From assembly GCF_900116405.1 (NCBI RefSeq), contig NZ_FPAQ01000002.1, forward strand, positions 1 through 64,000: 64,000 nt of DNA, given 5' to 3'. The notes below the pieces were generated by a model. It saw only the letters and a program-made list of their open reading frames with translations. It was not told where the DNA came from and searched no databases. The position numbers and the translations under genes are program-made. Source of the DNA: Halomonas saccharevitans. Lineage in GTDB: Bacteria > Pseudomonadota > Gammaproteobacteria > Pseudomonadales > Halomonadaceae. Each line of letters opens with the position of its first letter. Within the stretch, counting starts at the first letter, position 1. Positions 43,048 to 53,120 of this stretch are shown here, piece by piece.

Positions 43048-44043
43048 CTATTTCCAGCGCCGCTCGTAGGCGCCCAGAGTGGTGGTGGCGCCCTCGGAGA
43101 GCTCGCCGAGGCCGGCCATCCAGGCGGGGTCGGTGCGGAAGTGGCCGGGGGCGCGCGCGACGCGGTCCAGGGCCTGGCGCCAGATGCCGGCGACCTTCGA
43201 GACGTAGGCGGGGCTGCGCTGGCGACCCTCGATCTTCACCGCGCTGATGCCGAGCTCGGCGAGCTCGGGGAGCAGCTCCAGGGTGTTGAGGCTGGTCGGC
43301 TCCTCGATGGCGTGGTAGGTCTCGCCGTCGACGGCGAAGCGCCCCTTGCACAGCGTCGGGTAGCCGGCCCGCTCGCCCTCGGCGTAGCGGTCGATCAGCA
43401 CCCCGTTCAGCCGCGACTCCAGCCCCCGGGGCGTCTCCTCCCAGCGCACGTGGGCCGCCGGCGAGCAGACGCCGCGGGTGTTGGGCGATTCGCCGGTGAG
43501 GTAGGAGGAGAGGTAGCAGCGCCCCTCGGCCATGATGCACAGGCTGCCGAAGGCGAACACCTCGAGCTCCACCGGGCTCTGCTTCGCCAGGTCGCGGACC
43601 TGGGTGATCGAGAGCACCCGGGGCAGCACGGCGCGCTTGATGCCGAACTGCTCGTGATAGAAGCGCAGCGCCTCATGGCTGGTCGCCGAGCCCTGCACCG
43701 AGAGGTGGCGGTCGAGGCCGGGGTGTCGCCGGGCGGCGTAGTCGAGCAGCCCCATGTCGGCCATGATCAGGGCGTCGACGCCGAGCTCGGCGGCCTGGTC
43801 CACGGCGCGGGTCCACATCGCCCAGCCGTCCGGCTGCGGGTAGGTGTTGATGGCGCAGAACACCCGCTTGCCGCGGGCGTGGGCGTACTCGATGCCCTCC
43901 CCGGCGCGCTTGTCGGTGAAGTTGAGCCCGGCGAACTGACGCGCGTTGGTGGTGTTCTGGAAGCCGAAGTAGACGGCATCGGCGCCCTCGTTCACGGCTC
44001 GCTTCAGGGCGGGCAGGTTGCCGGCGGGGCAGACGAGCTCCAT
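43048..44043 (-). CDS. ubiU: UbiU, subunit of the O2-independent ubiquinone hydroxylase
   Basis: The 331-residue U32-family protein starts MELVCPAGNLPALKRAVNEG, then AVYFGFQNTTNAR, both typical of UbiU (YhbU). Cluster Cys residues lie around LCIMAEGRCYLSSYLTG and NTRGVCSPAAHVRW, with another in TLCKGRF. It forms a heterodimer with UbiV. An FNR-type box with perfect class II spacing lies upstream, and a globin gene diverges from it. Confidence 0.94.
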   Translation of the reverse strand: MELVCPAGNLPALKRAVNEGADAVYFGFQNTTNARQFAGLNFTDKRAGEGIEYAHARGKRVFCAINTYPQPDGWAMWTRAVDQAAELGVDALIMADMGLLDYAARRHPGLDRHLSVQGSATSHEALRFYHEQFGIKRAVLPRVLSITQVRDLAKQSPVELEVFAFGSLCIMAEGRCYLSSYLTGESPNTRGVCSPAAHVRWEETPRGLESRLNGVLIDRYAEGERAGYPTLCKGRFAVDGETYHAIEEPTSLNTLELLPELAELGISAVKIEGRQRSPAYVSKVAGIWRQALDRVARAPGHFRTDPAWMAGLGELSEGATTTLGAYERRWK

Positions 44044-44101
44044 GGCGCGACTCCTCTCGATGAAAACCCGGCCATGCTAGTCGACCCTCCCGGCCCCGCC
44101 C

Positions 44102-44115
44102 TTGACGGGCGTCAT
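44102..44115 (-). promoter_or_regulatory. FNR/ANR/DNR-type box of the ubiU promoter
   Basis: TTGACGGGCGTCAT (plus strand) is TTGAC-N4-GTCAA with one mismatch. On the minus strand -10 TAGCAT (44074-44079) lies exactly 22 nt away. Confidence 0.65.
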
Positions 44116-44139
44116 GCCGGGCGGGCATTCGCGGCCGGC

Positions 44140-44153
44140 ATGATCCAGGTCAT
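44140..44153 (+). promoter_or_regulatory. Second FNR/ANR/DNR-type box, facing the globin gene
   Basis: ATGATCCAGGTCAT is a palindromic box with one mismatch in each arm. TAGGCT at 44204-44209 could be the globin -10; the box would then lie near -70, a class I position. Confidence 0.5.
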
Positions 44154-44241
44154 GTCCTGCCCACCGTTCGGCCCCCGGCCATGGCGGGCGCGCGCGCCTG
44201 GCCTAGGCTGTGATCAGGTTCGTTCACCATGCGGGGTGGCC

Positions 44242-44673
44242 ATGGATATCGAACGCCTCTTCGATGAGAGCTACGTGCGGGTGCTCGACCGCGAGGTCGA
44301 GGGGCGGGCGTTCTTCGCGGCCTTCTATGAGCGCTTCCTCGCCGCCTCGCCCCAGGTCGCCGAGAAGTTTCGTCACACCGACATGGCGCGCCAGCAGGCG
44401 ATGCTCAAGAAGGCCTTCTATCACCTGCTGGCGTTCTACGCCTCGAGCCACGCCGACTACTACCTGCAGCAGGTGGCGATCAGCCACGATCGGGCCCACC
44501 GGGATATCCCCCCGGCGCTCTACGATCTCTGGCTCGAGAGCCTGATCGACACGGTGCGCGCCTTCGACGAGCAGTTCGATGACGACGTCGAGCTGGCCTG
44601 GCGGCTGGTGATGACGCCGGGCATCGTCTTCATGACGTTCCATTACGACCGGGGTGGCGGTCGCGGCGCCTGA
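44242..44673 (+). CDS. Single-domain globin
   Basis: The 143-residue all-helical protein reads as a globin: MDIERLFDESYVRVLDRE is helix A, FFAAFYERFLAASPQVAEKF spans helices B-C, and the proximal His lies in ISHDRAHRDIPP (helix F region). Unlike hmp it has no reductase domain. It may bind O2 or NO. Its place opposite ubiU and next to hmp, with an FNR-type box upstream, suggests a role in low-oxygen or NO conditions. A shared terminator separates it from hmp. Confidence 0.8.
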   Translation: MDIERLFDESYVRVLDREVEGRAFFAAFYERFLAASPQVAEKFRHTDMARQQAMLKKAFYHLLAFYASSHADYYLQQVAISHDRAHRDIPPALYDLWLESLIDTVRAFDEQFDDDVELAWRLVMTPGIVFMTFHYDRGGGRGA

Positions 44674-44694
44674 CGCCATCGCGCCGTCCCGATG

Positions 44695-44727
44695 CCAGAC
44701 CGCCCCAGCCATGCCGGGGCGGTCTGG
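44695..44727. terminator. Bidirectional terminator between the globin gene and hmp
   Basis: CCAGACCGCCCC (44695-44706) pairs perfectly with GGGGCGGTCTGG (44716-44727), a 12-bp stem. Confidence 0.8.
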
Positions 44728-44752
44728 TGTGGGTCGTGGTGTACTGCCAGTG

Positions 44753-45922
44753 TCAGGCGGCGTCGAGGGGGCGCGAGGGGCCGAAGTGCTCGTAGTGGCG
44801 GCGCTCGTCGGGCACGCCGAGCGCGGCCAATGTCCGGTCCATGGCGGTCATGAAGCCTTGGGGGCCGACGAAGTAGCAGCGGGCGTCCTCGGGCAGCAGG
44901 CTCGCCAGCAGCTCGCGGTCGATACGCCCGATATGGTCGGCGTCGGCGCCGCGCTCGTGGACGCTCACGGCCCGCAGCCGCTGCGGATTCTCGGCGGCCA
45001 GGGCCGCCACCTCGTCGCGGAAGGCGTGGTGCTCGGCGTCCAGGGCGGCGTGCAGGTAGATCACCCGGCGCCCAGCGGCCAGGGCGTGGCGCGCCATCGG
45101 CAGCAGCGGGGTCTGGCCGACGCCGCCGGAGGCCAGCAGCAGCGGCTCGTCACCGCCCTGTAGGGTCAGCTCGCCGGCGGGCGGCAGCAGCTCCAGGGTA
45201 TCGCCGATGCTCATCGCGTCATGGAAGTGTCGGCTCGCCCGGCCCTCGGCCTCGCGCTTGATCGAAATCCGATAGGAACGGCCGTTGGGCACGTCCGAGA
45301 GGCTGTAGTGGCGATAGACCGGCTCGCCGTCGAGGGTCAGCCGCACGCCGATGAACTGGCCCGGCGCGTGATCGGCCACCGGGCCGCCGTCCTCGGGCTC
45401 CAGCACGAAGGAGCGGATCACCGCGCTCTCGCGGCGGATGTCGGCGATGCGAAAGCGCCGCGTGCCTCGCCAGCCGCCCGGGCGCCGGGCGAACTCGTGG
45501 TAGCGATGGTCCTCCAGCTCGATGAGCAGGCCGGCGAGCTCCTCGTAGAGGGCGCTCCAGGCCGCGGCGATCTCCGGCGTCACCGCCTCGCCGAGCACCT
45601 CGCCGATGGCGGCCATCAGGCACTCGCCGACGATGGGGTACTGGTCGGGCTGGATGCCGAGAGCGACGTGCTTGCCGACGATGGTGCCCATCGCGCCCCG
45701 CGCCTGCTGGGGATCCTGGCGCAGCTGCACGTAGGCGAGCACCGCGCCGGCCAGCGCCCGGGGCTGGCCGCCGTCGCGCTGGTGGGTCTCGTTGAACAGC
45801 GGCTTCACCTCGGGATAGCGCGAGAACATCAGCGGGTAGAAGCATTGGGTGATGGCGTCGAGGTGTTCGGCCACCACGGGGGCGGTGGCGGCGATCAGGC
45901 GTTCCTGGTCTGGCGTCAGCAT
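44753..45922 (-). CDS. hmp: Flavohemoprotein nitric oxide dioxygenase
   Basis: The 389-residue protein has a globin domain (LTPDQERLIAATAPVVAEH, proximal His in VGKHVALGI), an FAD-binding barrel (VYRHYSLSD) and an NAD-binding domain (LASGGVGQTPLLPM, CYFVGPQGFM). It oxidises NO to nitrate with O2 and NAD(P)H. A near-perfect NsrR site lies 30-52 bp upstream of the start, so expression should respond directly to NO. Confidence 0.96.
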   Translation of the reverse strand: MLTPDQERLIAATAPVVAEHLDAITQCFYPLMFSRYPEVKPLFNETHQRDGGQPRALAGAVLAYVQLRQDPQQARGAMGTIVGKHVALGIQPDQYPIVGECLMAAIGEVLGEAVTPEIAAAWSALYEELAGLLIELEDHRYHEFARRPGGWRGTRRFRIADIRRESAVIRSFVLEPEDGGPVADHAPGQFIGVRLTLDGEPVYRHYSLSDVPNGRSYRISIKREAEGRASRHFHDAMSIGDTLELLPPAGELTLQGGDEPLLLASGGVGQTPLLPMARHALAAGRRVIYLHAALDAEHHAFRDEVAALAAENPQRLRAVSVHERGADADHIGRIDRELLASLLPEDARCYFVGPQGFMTAMDRTLAALGVPDERRHYEHFGPSRPLDAA

Positions 45923-45951
45923 GGCAGGGCTCCGGTCAGGGGGTGTCTTTT

Positions 45952-45974
45952 AAGATGCAAATAAAATACATCTT
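45952..45974 (-). promoter_or_regulatory. NsrR operator of hmp
   Basis: The 23-bp site has arms AAGATGCAAAT and AAATACATCTT around one central A, matching the NsrR consensus (AAGATGYATTT-N-AAATRCATCTT) in nearly every position. It is the best NsrR site in the window and lies just upstream of the hmp start. Confidence 0.85.
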
Positions 45975-46058
45975 TAAGAGCGCCGCCGATACCCCGCGGG
46001 GCTGATGCGAAATGTCGCAGGGCGAGCGGCGCCGCCCGCTGCTCGTCCTGGCGCGCGC

Positions 46059-47261
46059 TTATAACCCGATACGGTGGGCCCGGTCGGTGAAGAAGATGCC
46101 GCTGGGCGATTCGCTGTCAAGCGTCGCCAGCACCTCGAAGGTGCGGGTGTCGTAGACGGTGATCCGGTCGCTGTCCCGGGCCGAGACCCAGGCGTGTTCG
46201 CCCTTGGGGGTGAATTCCATGTGCAGCACCGCCTCGCCCGGGGAGAGGGTGCGGATAACCTCTCGCGTCTCGGTATCGATCACCTGCACCACGTCGTTGT
46301 CGGGGTGGGCGAAGTTGACCCACACCTGGCGCTCGTCGGGGCGGCTCATCACGAAGATCGGCTGGCCGTGGACGGGGATGCGCTCCTTAAGCGACCAGTC
46401 GTCGGTGTCGGCGAGGAGCACCTCGTGGCGGCCCACCGCCGGTAGCCAGGCCTCGTCGCCGGCCACCGCCCAGCCCTCCAGGTGCGGCATCTTGTAGACC
46501 GGCAGGCGCGCCTCGCCGCGGCCGTAGTCGGGCAGGATACGCGTGACGCCCTCCTCGACGTGCCACAGGTCCAGCAGCGCCAGGCCGTCTTCGCCGAACA
46601 GCCCGGCGATGTAGTAGCGCCCGTTGGGGCCGATCAGGGCGTCGTAGGGCGCCTCGCCGATATCGGGGAAGCGCGTCACCTTGGGCGCCTCGCCGTTCAT
46701 GTCGATCATGGCGATCTCGCCGGCCTCGAACAGGCTGTAGACGAAGCGGTTGCCCGGCGCGTCCACCAGCCCCACCACCTTGGAGCGCACGGTCTCGCCC
46801 TGGGCGTTGCGATAGGTGGCCGGAATCTCGGCCACCGGTGCGAGGGTCTCGCTGTCGAAGAGCCGCACTCCACCCGGCTCGTAGTTGGCCACCGCCACCA
46901 GCGAGCCGTCCTGGGAGATGGCGCCGCCGATGCTGTTGCCGGACTGCATCACCCGATGGGTGATCTCGCCGCTGAGCAGGTCGATCCGGCTGAGCCCGCC
47001 GTCGCGGCCGAAGACGAAGGCGTAGCGGGCGTCGCGGGAGAACTTCACCGAGGCGTGGGACAGGTCCCCGAGCCCCTCGACGCGCCCGAGAATCCGCCGC
47101 GCGCTGGTGTCCACCACCGCCAGGCTGCCGGTGGCGCGCTCCACCACCACGCCGAGATCCCCGGTGCCGCGCGGCTCGAGCGGCGGGGTGGCCTGGCAGC
47201 CGGCCAGCAGGGCGGCCAGGCCGAGAGCGATCAGGGGCGTGCGCAGTCCAGAGAGCATCAT
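46059..47261 (-). CDS. nirF: NirF, periplasmic lipoprotein of heme d1 synthesis
   Basis: The 400-residue protein has a lipoprotein signal (LGLAALLAGC, Cys22) and a beta-propeller related to the d1 domain of NirS. Recognisable parts are GDLGVVVERATGSLAVVD, FGRDGGLSRIDLLSG and the C-terminal SGIFFTDRAHRIGL. It acts late in heme d1 synthesis. ATG 47261 follows AAGGAA. It follows nirC after 52 nt and the pair diverges from nirS. Confidence 0.94.
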   Translation of the reverse strand: MMLSGLRTPLIALGLAALLAGCQATPPLEPRGTGDLGVVVERATGSLAVVDTSARRILGRVEGLGDLSHASVKFSRDARYAFVFGRDGGLSRIDLLSGEITHRVMQSGNSIGGAISQDGSLVAVANYEPGGVRLFDSETLAPVAEIPATYRNAQGETVRSKVVGLVDAPGNRFVYSLFEAGEIAMIDMNGEAPKVTRFPDIGEAPYDALIGPNGRYYIAGLFGEDGLALLDLWHVEEGVTRILPDYGRGEARLPVYKMPHLEGWAVAGDEAWLPAVGRHEVLLADTDDWSLKERIPVHGQPIFVMSRPDERQVWVNFAHPDNDVVQVIDTETREVIRTLSPGEAVLHMEFTPKGEHAWVSARDSDRITVYDTRTFEVLATLDSESPSGIFFTDRAHRIGL

Positions 47262-47313
47262 GGCGATTCCTTGTCGTGTCGAGGGCCGAGTCGAGAGCCG
47301 GGGCGGCGAACGG

Positions 47314-47649
47314 TCACTCATCCAGGGGGGTGTCGTGCTGCAGGTGATCGGCGAGCCAGCGGGCCTCCTGCTCGCTGAGCAGTCCCGCCCAGCCGGGCAT
47401 GGCGGTGCCGGGCACGCCGTGGAGGATCAGCGCGGCCAGGCCGTCGCGATCATAGGCGTTCATACGCGATTGCGGCAGGGGCGGTCCCAGCCCTCCGCGC
47501 AGGGTCATGCCGTGACAGGAGCCGCAGTCCTGATAGAGCAGCGTCTCGAGCTCGGCCTGTCGCGCTGGTGAGAGCGCGCCATCGGCGAGCGTCGCGGCCG
47601 GCAGCCAGCAGAGGGCCAGCAGCAGAAGGCGGGGGGCGGGCAGGGGCAT
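47314..47649 (-). CDS. nirC: NirC, small periplasmic cytochrome c
   Basis: The 111-residue protein has a signal peptide (LLLLALCWLPAATLA), one heme c site CGSCH (42-46) and a likely distal Met in GTAMPGWAGLL. NirC of denitrifiers takes part in heme d1 maturation and can donate electrons to NirS. It is the first gene of the minus-strand nirCF pair. Confidence 0.88.
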   Translation of the reverse strand: MPLPAPRLLLLALCWLPAATLADGALSPARQAELETLLYQDCGSCHGMTLRGGLGPPLPQSRMNAYDRDGLAALILHGVPGTAMPGWAGLLSEQEARWLADHLQHDTPLDE

Positions 47650-47754
47650 GGCATCTCCTCGGGCAGGGCTCCTCGTTCAGGGCACCTTTCTGTCGACAGG
47701 ACACTCTCCAGCGGGGCCCTCGCCAGTCTCGCGGCTCTCGGGGCGTCGCGCCAT

Positions 47755-47788
47755 GACGGCGGTCAAGACGGCGGTCAAGACGGCGTCT
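47755..47788 (+). repeat. 12-bp tandem repeat in the nirC-nirS region
   Basis: GACGGCGGTCAA occurs at 47755-47766 and 47767-47778, with a partial third copy (GACGGCGTCT) from 47779. GTCAA is also the right half of the FNR-type box nearby, but the other half is missing. Confidence 0.5.
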
Positions 47789-47854
47789 AGAGGACACTTC
47801 AAGCACGACGCGCGACGGCTCGCAACGCCTCTTTGGAGGTAGGGGCCGATGGCC

Positions 47855-47868
47855 GTTGACGCAGGTCA
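47855..47868 (+). promoter_or_regulatory. FNR/ANR/DNR-type box of the nirS promoter
   Basis: TTGACGCAGGTCAA is a perfect palindromic match to TTGAC-N4-GTCAA. With class II spacing the -10 would be GGGAAT (47891-47896), a weak hexamer, so expression should depend strongly on the activator. Confidence 0.75.
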
Positions 47869-47901
47869 ATAACGGCGGGGAAAGCGAGGCGGGAATCGTT
47901 A

Positions 47902-49781
<1,880 letters not shown>

Positions 49782-49795
49782 GCCGAGCGGGACAC

Positions 49796-49824
49796 GGCGG
49801 CGGGCCCTTCGGGGTCCGCCCGCC
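49796..49824 (+). other. UUCG-capped hairpin between nirS and nirD
   Basis: GGCGG...GGGCCC-TTCG-GGGTCCGCC forms a strong stem right after nirS, with no U tract. It probably stabilises nirS mRNA or reduces readthrough, so that the structural enzyme outnumbers the heme d1 synthesis proteins. Confidence 0.55.
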
Positions 49825-49851
49825 TTCCCCCGCCTTGAGTGAGCTGTGCCG

Positions 49852-50352
49852 ATGCATTGCCGACCCCAACCTTGCCACGTTCAAAATCTCGATGCGCTGG
49901 ACCGTCGCCTGATCGACAGCTATCAGCGCGGCCTGCCGGTCTGCCCCCGGCCCTTCGCGCGGATCGCCGAGCGCCTGGGCGCCGCCGAGGACGAGGTGAT
50001 CGCGCGCCTGGAACGCCTGCAGGCGCGGGGCGTACTGAGCCGCGTGGGGCCGGTCTTCGACCATGCCCGAGCCGGCGCCAGCCTGCTCGCCGCCGTGGCC
50101 GTGCCCGAGGCCGAGCGCGATGCCTTCGCAGAGCTCATCAACGCCGCCCCCGGCGTCAACCACAACTACGCAAGGGAGCACGACTACAACCTCTGGTTCG
50201 TGATGACCGCCCCCGACGCATCCGCGCTCGACGCGCGCCTCGACACCCTCGAGGCGCGCCTGGGCGTGCCGATCCTGCGCCTGCCGATGCTCGAGAGCTT
50301 CCATATCGACCTGGCGTTTCCCATTCCCTGGGCCGAACTGGAGCGCACATGA
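49852..50352 (+). CDS. nirD: NirD, siroheme decarboxylase subunit
   Basis: The 166-residue AsnC/Lrp-like protein has an N-terminal helix-turn-helix (LDRRLIDSYQRGLPVCPRPF) and an effector-like domain with NHNYAREHDYNLWFV. In denitrifiers NirD, NirL, NirG and NirH together decarboxylate siroheme to 12,18-didecarboxysiroheme. It is of the same subtype as nirG downstream. ATG 49852 is used; GTG 49846 is an alternative. It overlaps nirL by 4 nt. Confidence 0.9.
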   Translation: MHCRPQPCHVQNLDALDRRLIDSYQRGLPVCPRPFARIAERLGAAEDEVIARLERLQARGVLSRVGPVFDHARAGASLLAAVAVPEAERDAFAELINAAPGVNHNYAREHDYNLWFVMTAPDASALDARLDTLEARLGVPILRLPMLESFHIDLAFPIPWAELERT

Positions 50353-50882
50353 GATCCGTGACCCCGCTGTCCCTCGAGACCGCCCCCTCGCTCGACGAGC
50401 CGGCGGCCCATCGTCGCCTGCGCGCGCTGCTCGAGCGGGGCCTGCCGCTCACGTCGCGCCCCTGGCAGACCCTGGCCGAGCAGGCCGGGCTCGCCGAGGA
50501 GGAGGCGATGGCCTGCGCGCATCGCTGGCAGGCCGAGGGGCTGATCAAGCGCCTTGGCCTGGTGGTGCGCCATCGCCGGCTCGGCCTCGAGGCCAACGCC
50601 ATGGTGGTGTGGGATGTGCCGGACGAGCGGGTTGCCCTGGTGGGCCGACGCCTGGCCCGCGAGACCGCCGTGACGCTCTGCTACCGGCGCCCGCGACGGC
50701 TGCCCGACTGGCCCTACAACCTCTTCTGCATGATCCACGGTGCTCGCCGCGAGCGGGTGCTCGAGGAGCTCGCGGCGATCGTCGCGCGGCTCGGCCTCGA
50801 TGACATCGCCCATCGAGCGTTGTTCAGCACCCACGCCTACCGCCAGTGCGGCGCCCGCTATGCCCGTGAGGAGGATGCATGA
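50349..50882 (+). CDS. nirL: NirL, siroheme decarboxylase subunit
   Basis: The 177-residue AsnC/Lrp-like protein has VVWDVPDERVALVGRRLA and CYRRPRRLPDWPYNLF, the motif shared with nirH and AhbB-type decarboxylases. The start ATG 50349 overlaps the nirD stop (ATGA) and its stop overlaps the nirG start, so these genes are translated in a chain. Confidence 0.9.
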   Translation: MRSVTPLSLETAPSLDEPAAHRRLRALLERGLPLTSRPWQTLAEQAGLAEEEAMACAHRWQAEGLIKRLGLVVRHRRLGLEANAMVVWDVPDERVALVGRRLARETAVTLCYRRPRRLPDWPYNLFCMIHGARRERVLEELAAIVARLGLDDIAHRALFSTHAYRQCGARYAREEDA

Positions 50883-51337
50883 GCCTTGCCGAGCTGGACG
50901 GCGTGGATCGCCGCCTGATCAATCGCCTGCAGGAGGGCCTGCCGCTGGTGGCGCGCCCCTATGCGGCCGTCGCCGAGGCGCTGGGCGTCACCGAGGGCGA
51001 CCTGCTCTATCGGCTGGAGCGCCTGCGCGAGAGCGGCATGCTCAGCCGCTTCGGCCCCATGTACCACGCCGAGCGCCTGGGCGGCGGCCTGACCCTGGCG
51101 GCGCTCGCGGTGCCGGAGCCCGACTTCGAGCGCGTCGTCGAGGCGGTCAACGCCTTTCCGGAGGTCGCCCACAACTACCGTCGCGAGCACGCGCTCAACA
51201 TGTGGTTCGTGCTGGCCACCGAGACCCCGGCGCGCATCGGTGAAGTGATCGCGGCCATCGAGGCGGCCACTGGCCTGCCGGTCTTCAACATGCCCAAGGA
51301 GGAGGAGTTCCATGTCCGTCTCCATCTGCCGGTCTAG
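50879..51337 (+). CDS. nirG: NirG, siroheme decarboxylase subunit
   Basis: The 152-residue AsnC/Lrp-like protein has LDGVDRRLINRLQEGLPLV and NYRREHALNMWFVLA, of the NirD/AhbA subtype. It overlaps nirL by 4 nt and nirH by 26 nt. Confidence 0.9.
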   Translation: MSLAELDGVDRRLINRLQEGLPLVARPYAAVAEALGVTEGDLLYRLERLRESGMLSRFGPMYHAERLGGGLTLAALAVPEPDFERVVEAVNAFPEVAHNYRREHALNMWFVLATETPARIGEVIAAIEAATGLPVFNMPKEEEFHVRLHLPV

Positions 51338-51869
51338 TCAGGGCTCGGTCCGCGATGCCCTGAGTCCCGACGAACGGGGCCTCGACGAACGTGACCGCGC
51401 CATCGTGCTGGCCACCCAGGCCGGGCTGCCGCTGGTCCCCGATCCCTGGGGCGCGGTGGGTCGCGAGCTGGGCCTCACTGGCGAGGAGGTGCTCGCGCGC
51501 ATGCGGGCGATGGAGGCGCGCGGGGTGATCCGGCGCATCGCCGCGGTGCCCAACCACTATCGCCTGGGTTACGTCGCCAACGGCATGACCGTCTGGGACG
51601 TCGATGACGCCGAGGTCGAGCGGCTGGGCCGCGAGGTGGCCGCCATCGAGGGAGTCAGCCACTGCTACCGTCGCCCGCGCCACCTGCCTCACTGGCCCTA
51701 CAACCTCTTCGCCATGCTCCACGGGCGCAGTCGCGAGGAGGTCGAGAGCCAGGCCGAGGCGCTGCGGGCCCGCCTCGGCGAGGCCTGTCGGGACCACCGC
51801 ATCCTCTACAGCTCGCGCATCCTCAAGAAGACCGGGCTGCGCCTGGCGCGCCGCGCCCCGCAAGCCTAA
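51312..51869 (+). CDS. nirH: NirH, siroheme decarboxylase subunit
   Basis: The 185-residue AsnC/Lrp-like protein has GMTVWDVDDAEVERLGREVA and CYRRPRHLPHWPYNLF, of the NirL/AhbB subtype. The start ATG 51312 lies inside nirG. It has a longer N-terminal extension than the other three (about 20 residues). Confidence 0.9.
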   Translation: MSVSICRSSQGSVRDALSPDERGLDERDRAIVLATQAGLPLVPDPWGAVGRELGLTGEEVLARMRAMEARGVIRRIAAVPNHYRLGYVANGMTVWDVDDAEVERLGREVAAIEGVSHCYRRPRHLPHWPYNLFAMLHGRSREEVESQAEALRARLGEACRDHRILYSSRILKKTGLRLARRAPQA

Positions 51870-51887
51870 CGACGGCAGGAGAACGCC

Positions 51888-53105
51888 ATGTTTCGCGTCA
51901 CCCGCTATATCCAGAGCCTGATGGAGCCGGCGCCTCCGGGACATGCCCCACGAGGGGCGTCCCGCAAGCCGCCCGGGCCGGTGGTGATCTGGAACCTGAT
52001 TCGCCGCTGCAACCTGACCTGCAAGCACTGCTATACCACCTCGGCGGACATCGACTTCGCCGGCGAGCTCTCGACCGCCGAGGCGCACGCCGTGCTCGAC
52101 GACCTCGCGGCCTTCAAGGTGCCGGCGCTGATCCTCTCCGGGGGCGAGCCGCTGATGCGCCCCGACATCTTCGAGCTGTCGCGTCGGGCGCGCGAGCTCG
52201 GCCTCTATACCGGGCTCTCCACCAACGGCACCCTGATCACCGAGGCCAACATCGACGCCATCGCCGACGTCGGCTACGACTACGTGGGCATCAGCATCGA
52301 TGGCCTGGAGGCCACCCACGACGCCATCCGCCAGCGCAATGGCGCCTTTCGCGAGTCGATGCACGCGGTGCAGCTGTGCAAGGCACGCGGCATCAAGGTG
52401 GGGCTGCGCTTCACCCTGACCCGCGAGAACGTCGAGCAGCTCGACGACATCCTGGCGCTGATCGACGAGCACGACGTCGACAAGTTCTACCTCTCGCACC
52501 TCAACTACGGCGGGCGCGGCCGGCGCCACAGCAAGCAGGACGCCTGGTACCGCATGACCCGCGACGCCATGACCCGGCTGTTCGATCATTGCCGCAGTGA
52601 GCTAGAGCGCGGCGTCCGGCGCGAGTACGTCACCGGCAACAACGACGCCGACGGCCCCTTCCTGCTGATGTGGGCCCGCGAGCACTTCCCCGAGCGGGCC
52701 GAGGCCCTGGAGCGGCAGCTGATCGACTGGGGCGGCAACGCCTCGGGCGAGCACATCGCCAACATCGACAATCTGGGCAACGTGCACCCCGACACCTTCT
52801 GGTGGGACCACACCCTGGGCAACGTCCGCGAGACGCCCTTCTCGGCGATCTGGCGCGACACCCAGGACCCGCTGATGGTCGGCTTTCGCCAGCGGCCGCG
52901 GCCGCTCAAGGGGCGCTGCGGCGAGTGCCGGTTCCTGCCGATCTGCAACGGCAACACCCGGGTGCGGGCCTGGAAGGTCACCGGCGACCCCTGGGAGGAG
53001 GATCCCGGCTGCTACCTGACCAACCGCGAGATCGGGATCGCCGAGGCAAACGAACGGCGCATCGGCGCGCCCTTTGCTCCCATCCAGGCCATCGAAATCC
53101 AGTAA
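51888..53105 (+). CDS. nirJ: NirJ, radical-SAM enzyme of heme d1 synthesis
   Basis: The 405-residue protein has the radical-SAM triad in RRCNLTCKHC (C41, C45, C48), SGGEPLMRPD for SAM, and a C-terminal SPASM-like cluster region (CGECRFLPICNGNTR). It removes propionate side chains from didecarboxysiroheme on the way to heme d1. The SD GGCAGGAG precedes ATG 51888. Confidence 0.95.
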   Translation: MFRVTRYIQSLMEPAPPGHAPRGASRKPPGPVVIWNLIRRCNLTCKHCYTTSADIDFAGELSTAEAHAVLDDLAAFKVPALILSGGEPLMRPDIFELSRRARELGLYTGLSTNGTLITEANIDAIADVGYDYVGISIDGLEATHDAIRQRNGAFRESMHAVQLCKARGIKVGLRFTLTRENVEQLDDILALIDEHDVDKFYLSHLNYGGRGRRHSKQDAWYRMTRDAMTRLFDHCRSELERGVRREYVTGNNDADGPFLLMWAREHFPERAEALERQLIDWGGNASGEHIANIDNLGNVHPDTFWWDHTLGNVRETPFSAIWRDTQDPLMVGFRQRPRPLKGRCGECRFLPICNGNTRVRAWKVTGDPWEEDPGCYLTNREIGIAEANERRIGAPFAPIQAIEIQ

Positions 53106-53120
53106 GGCGAGGACACCTCC

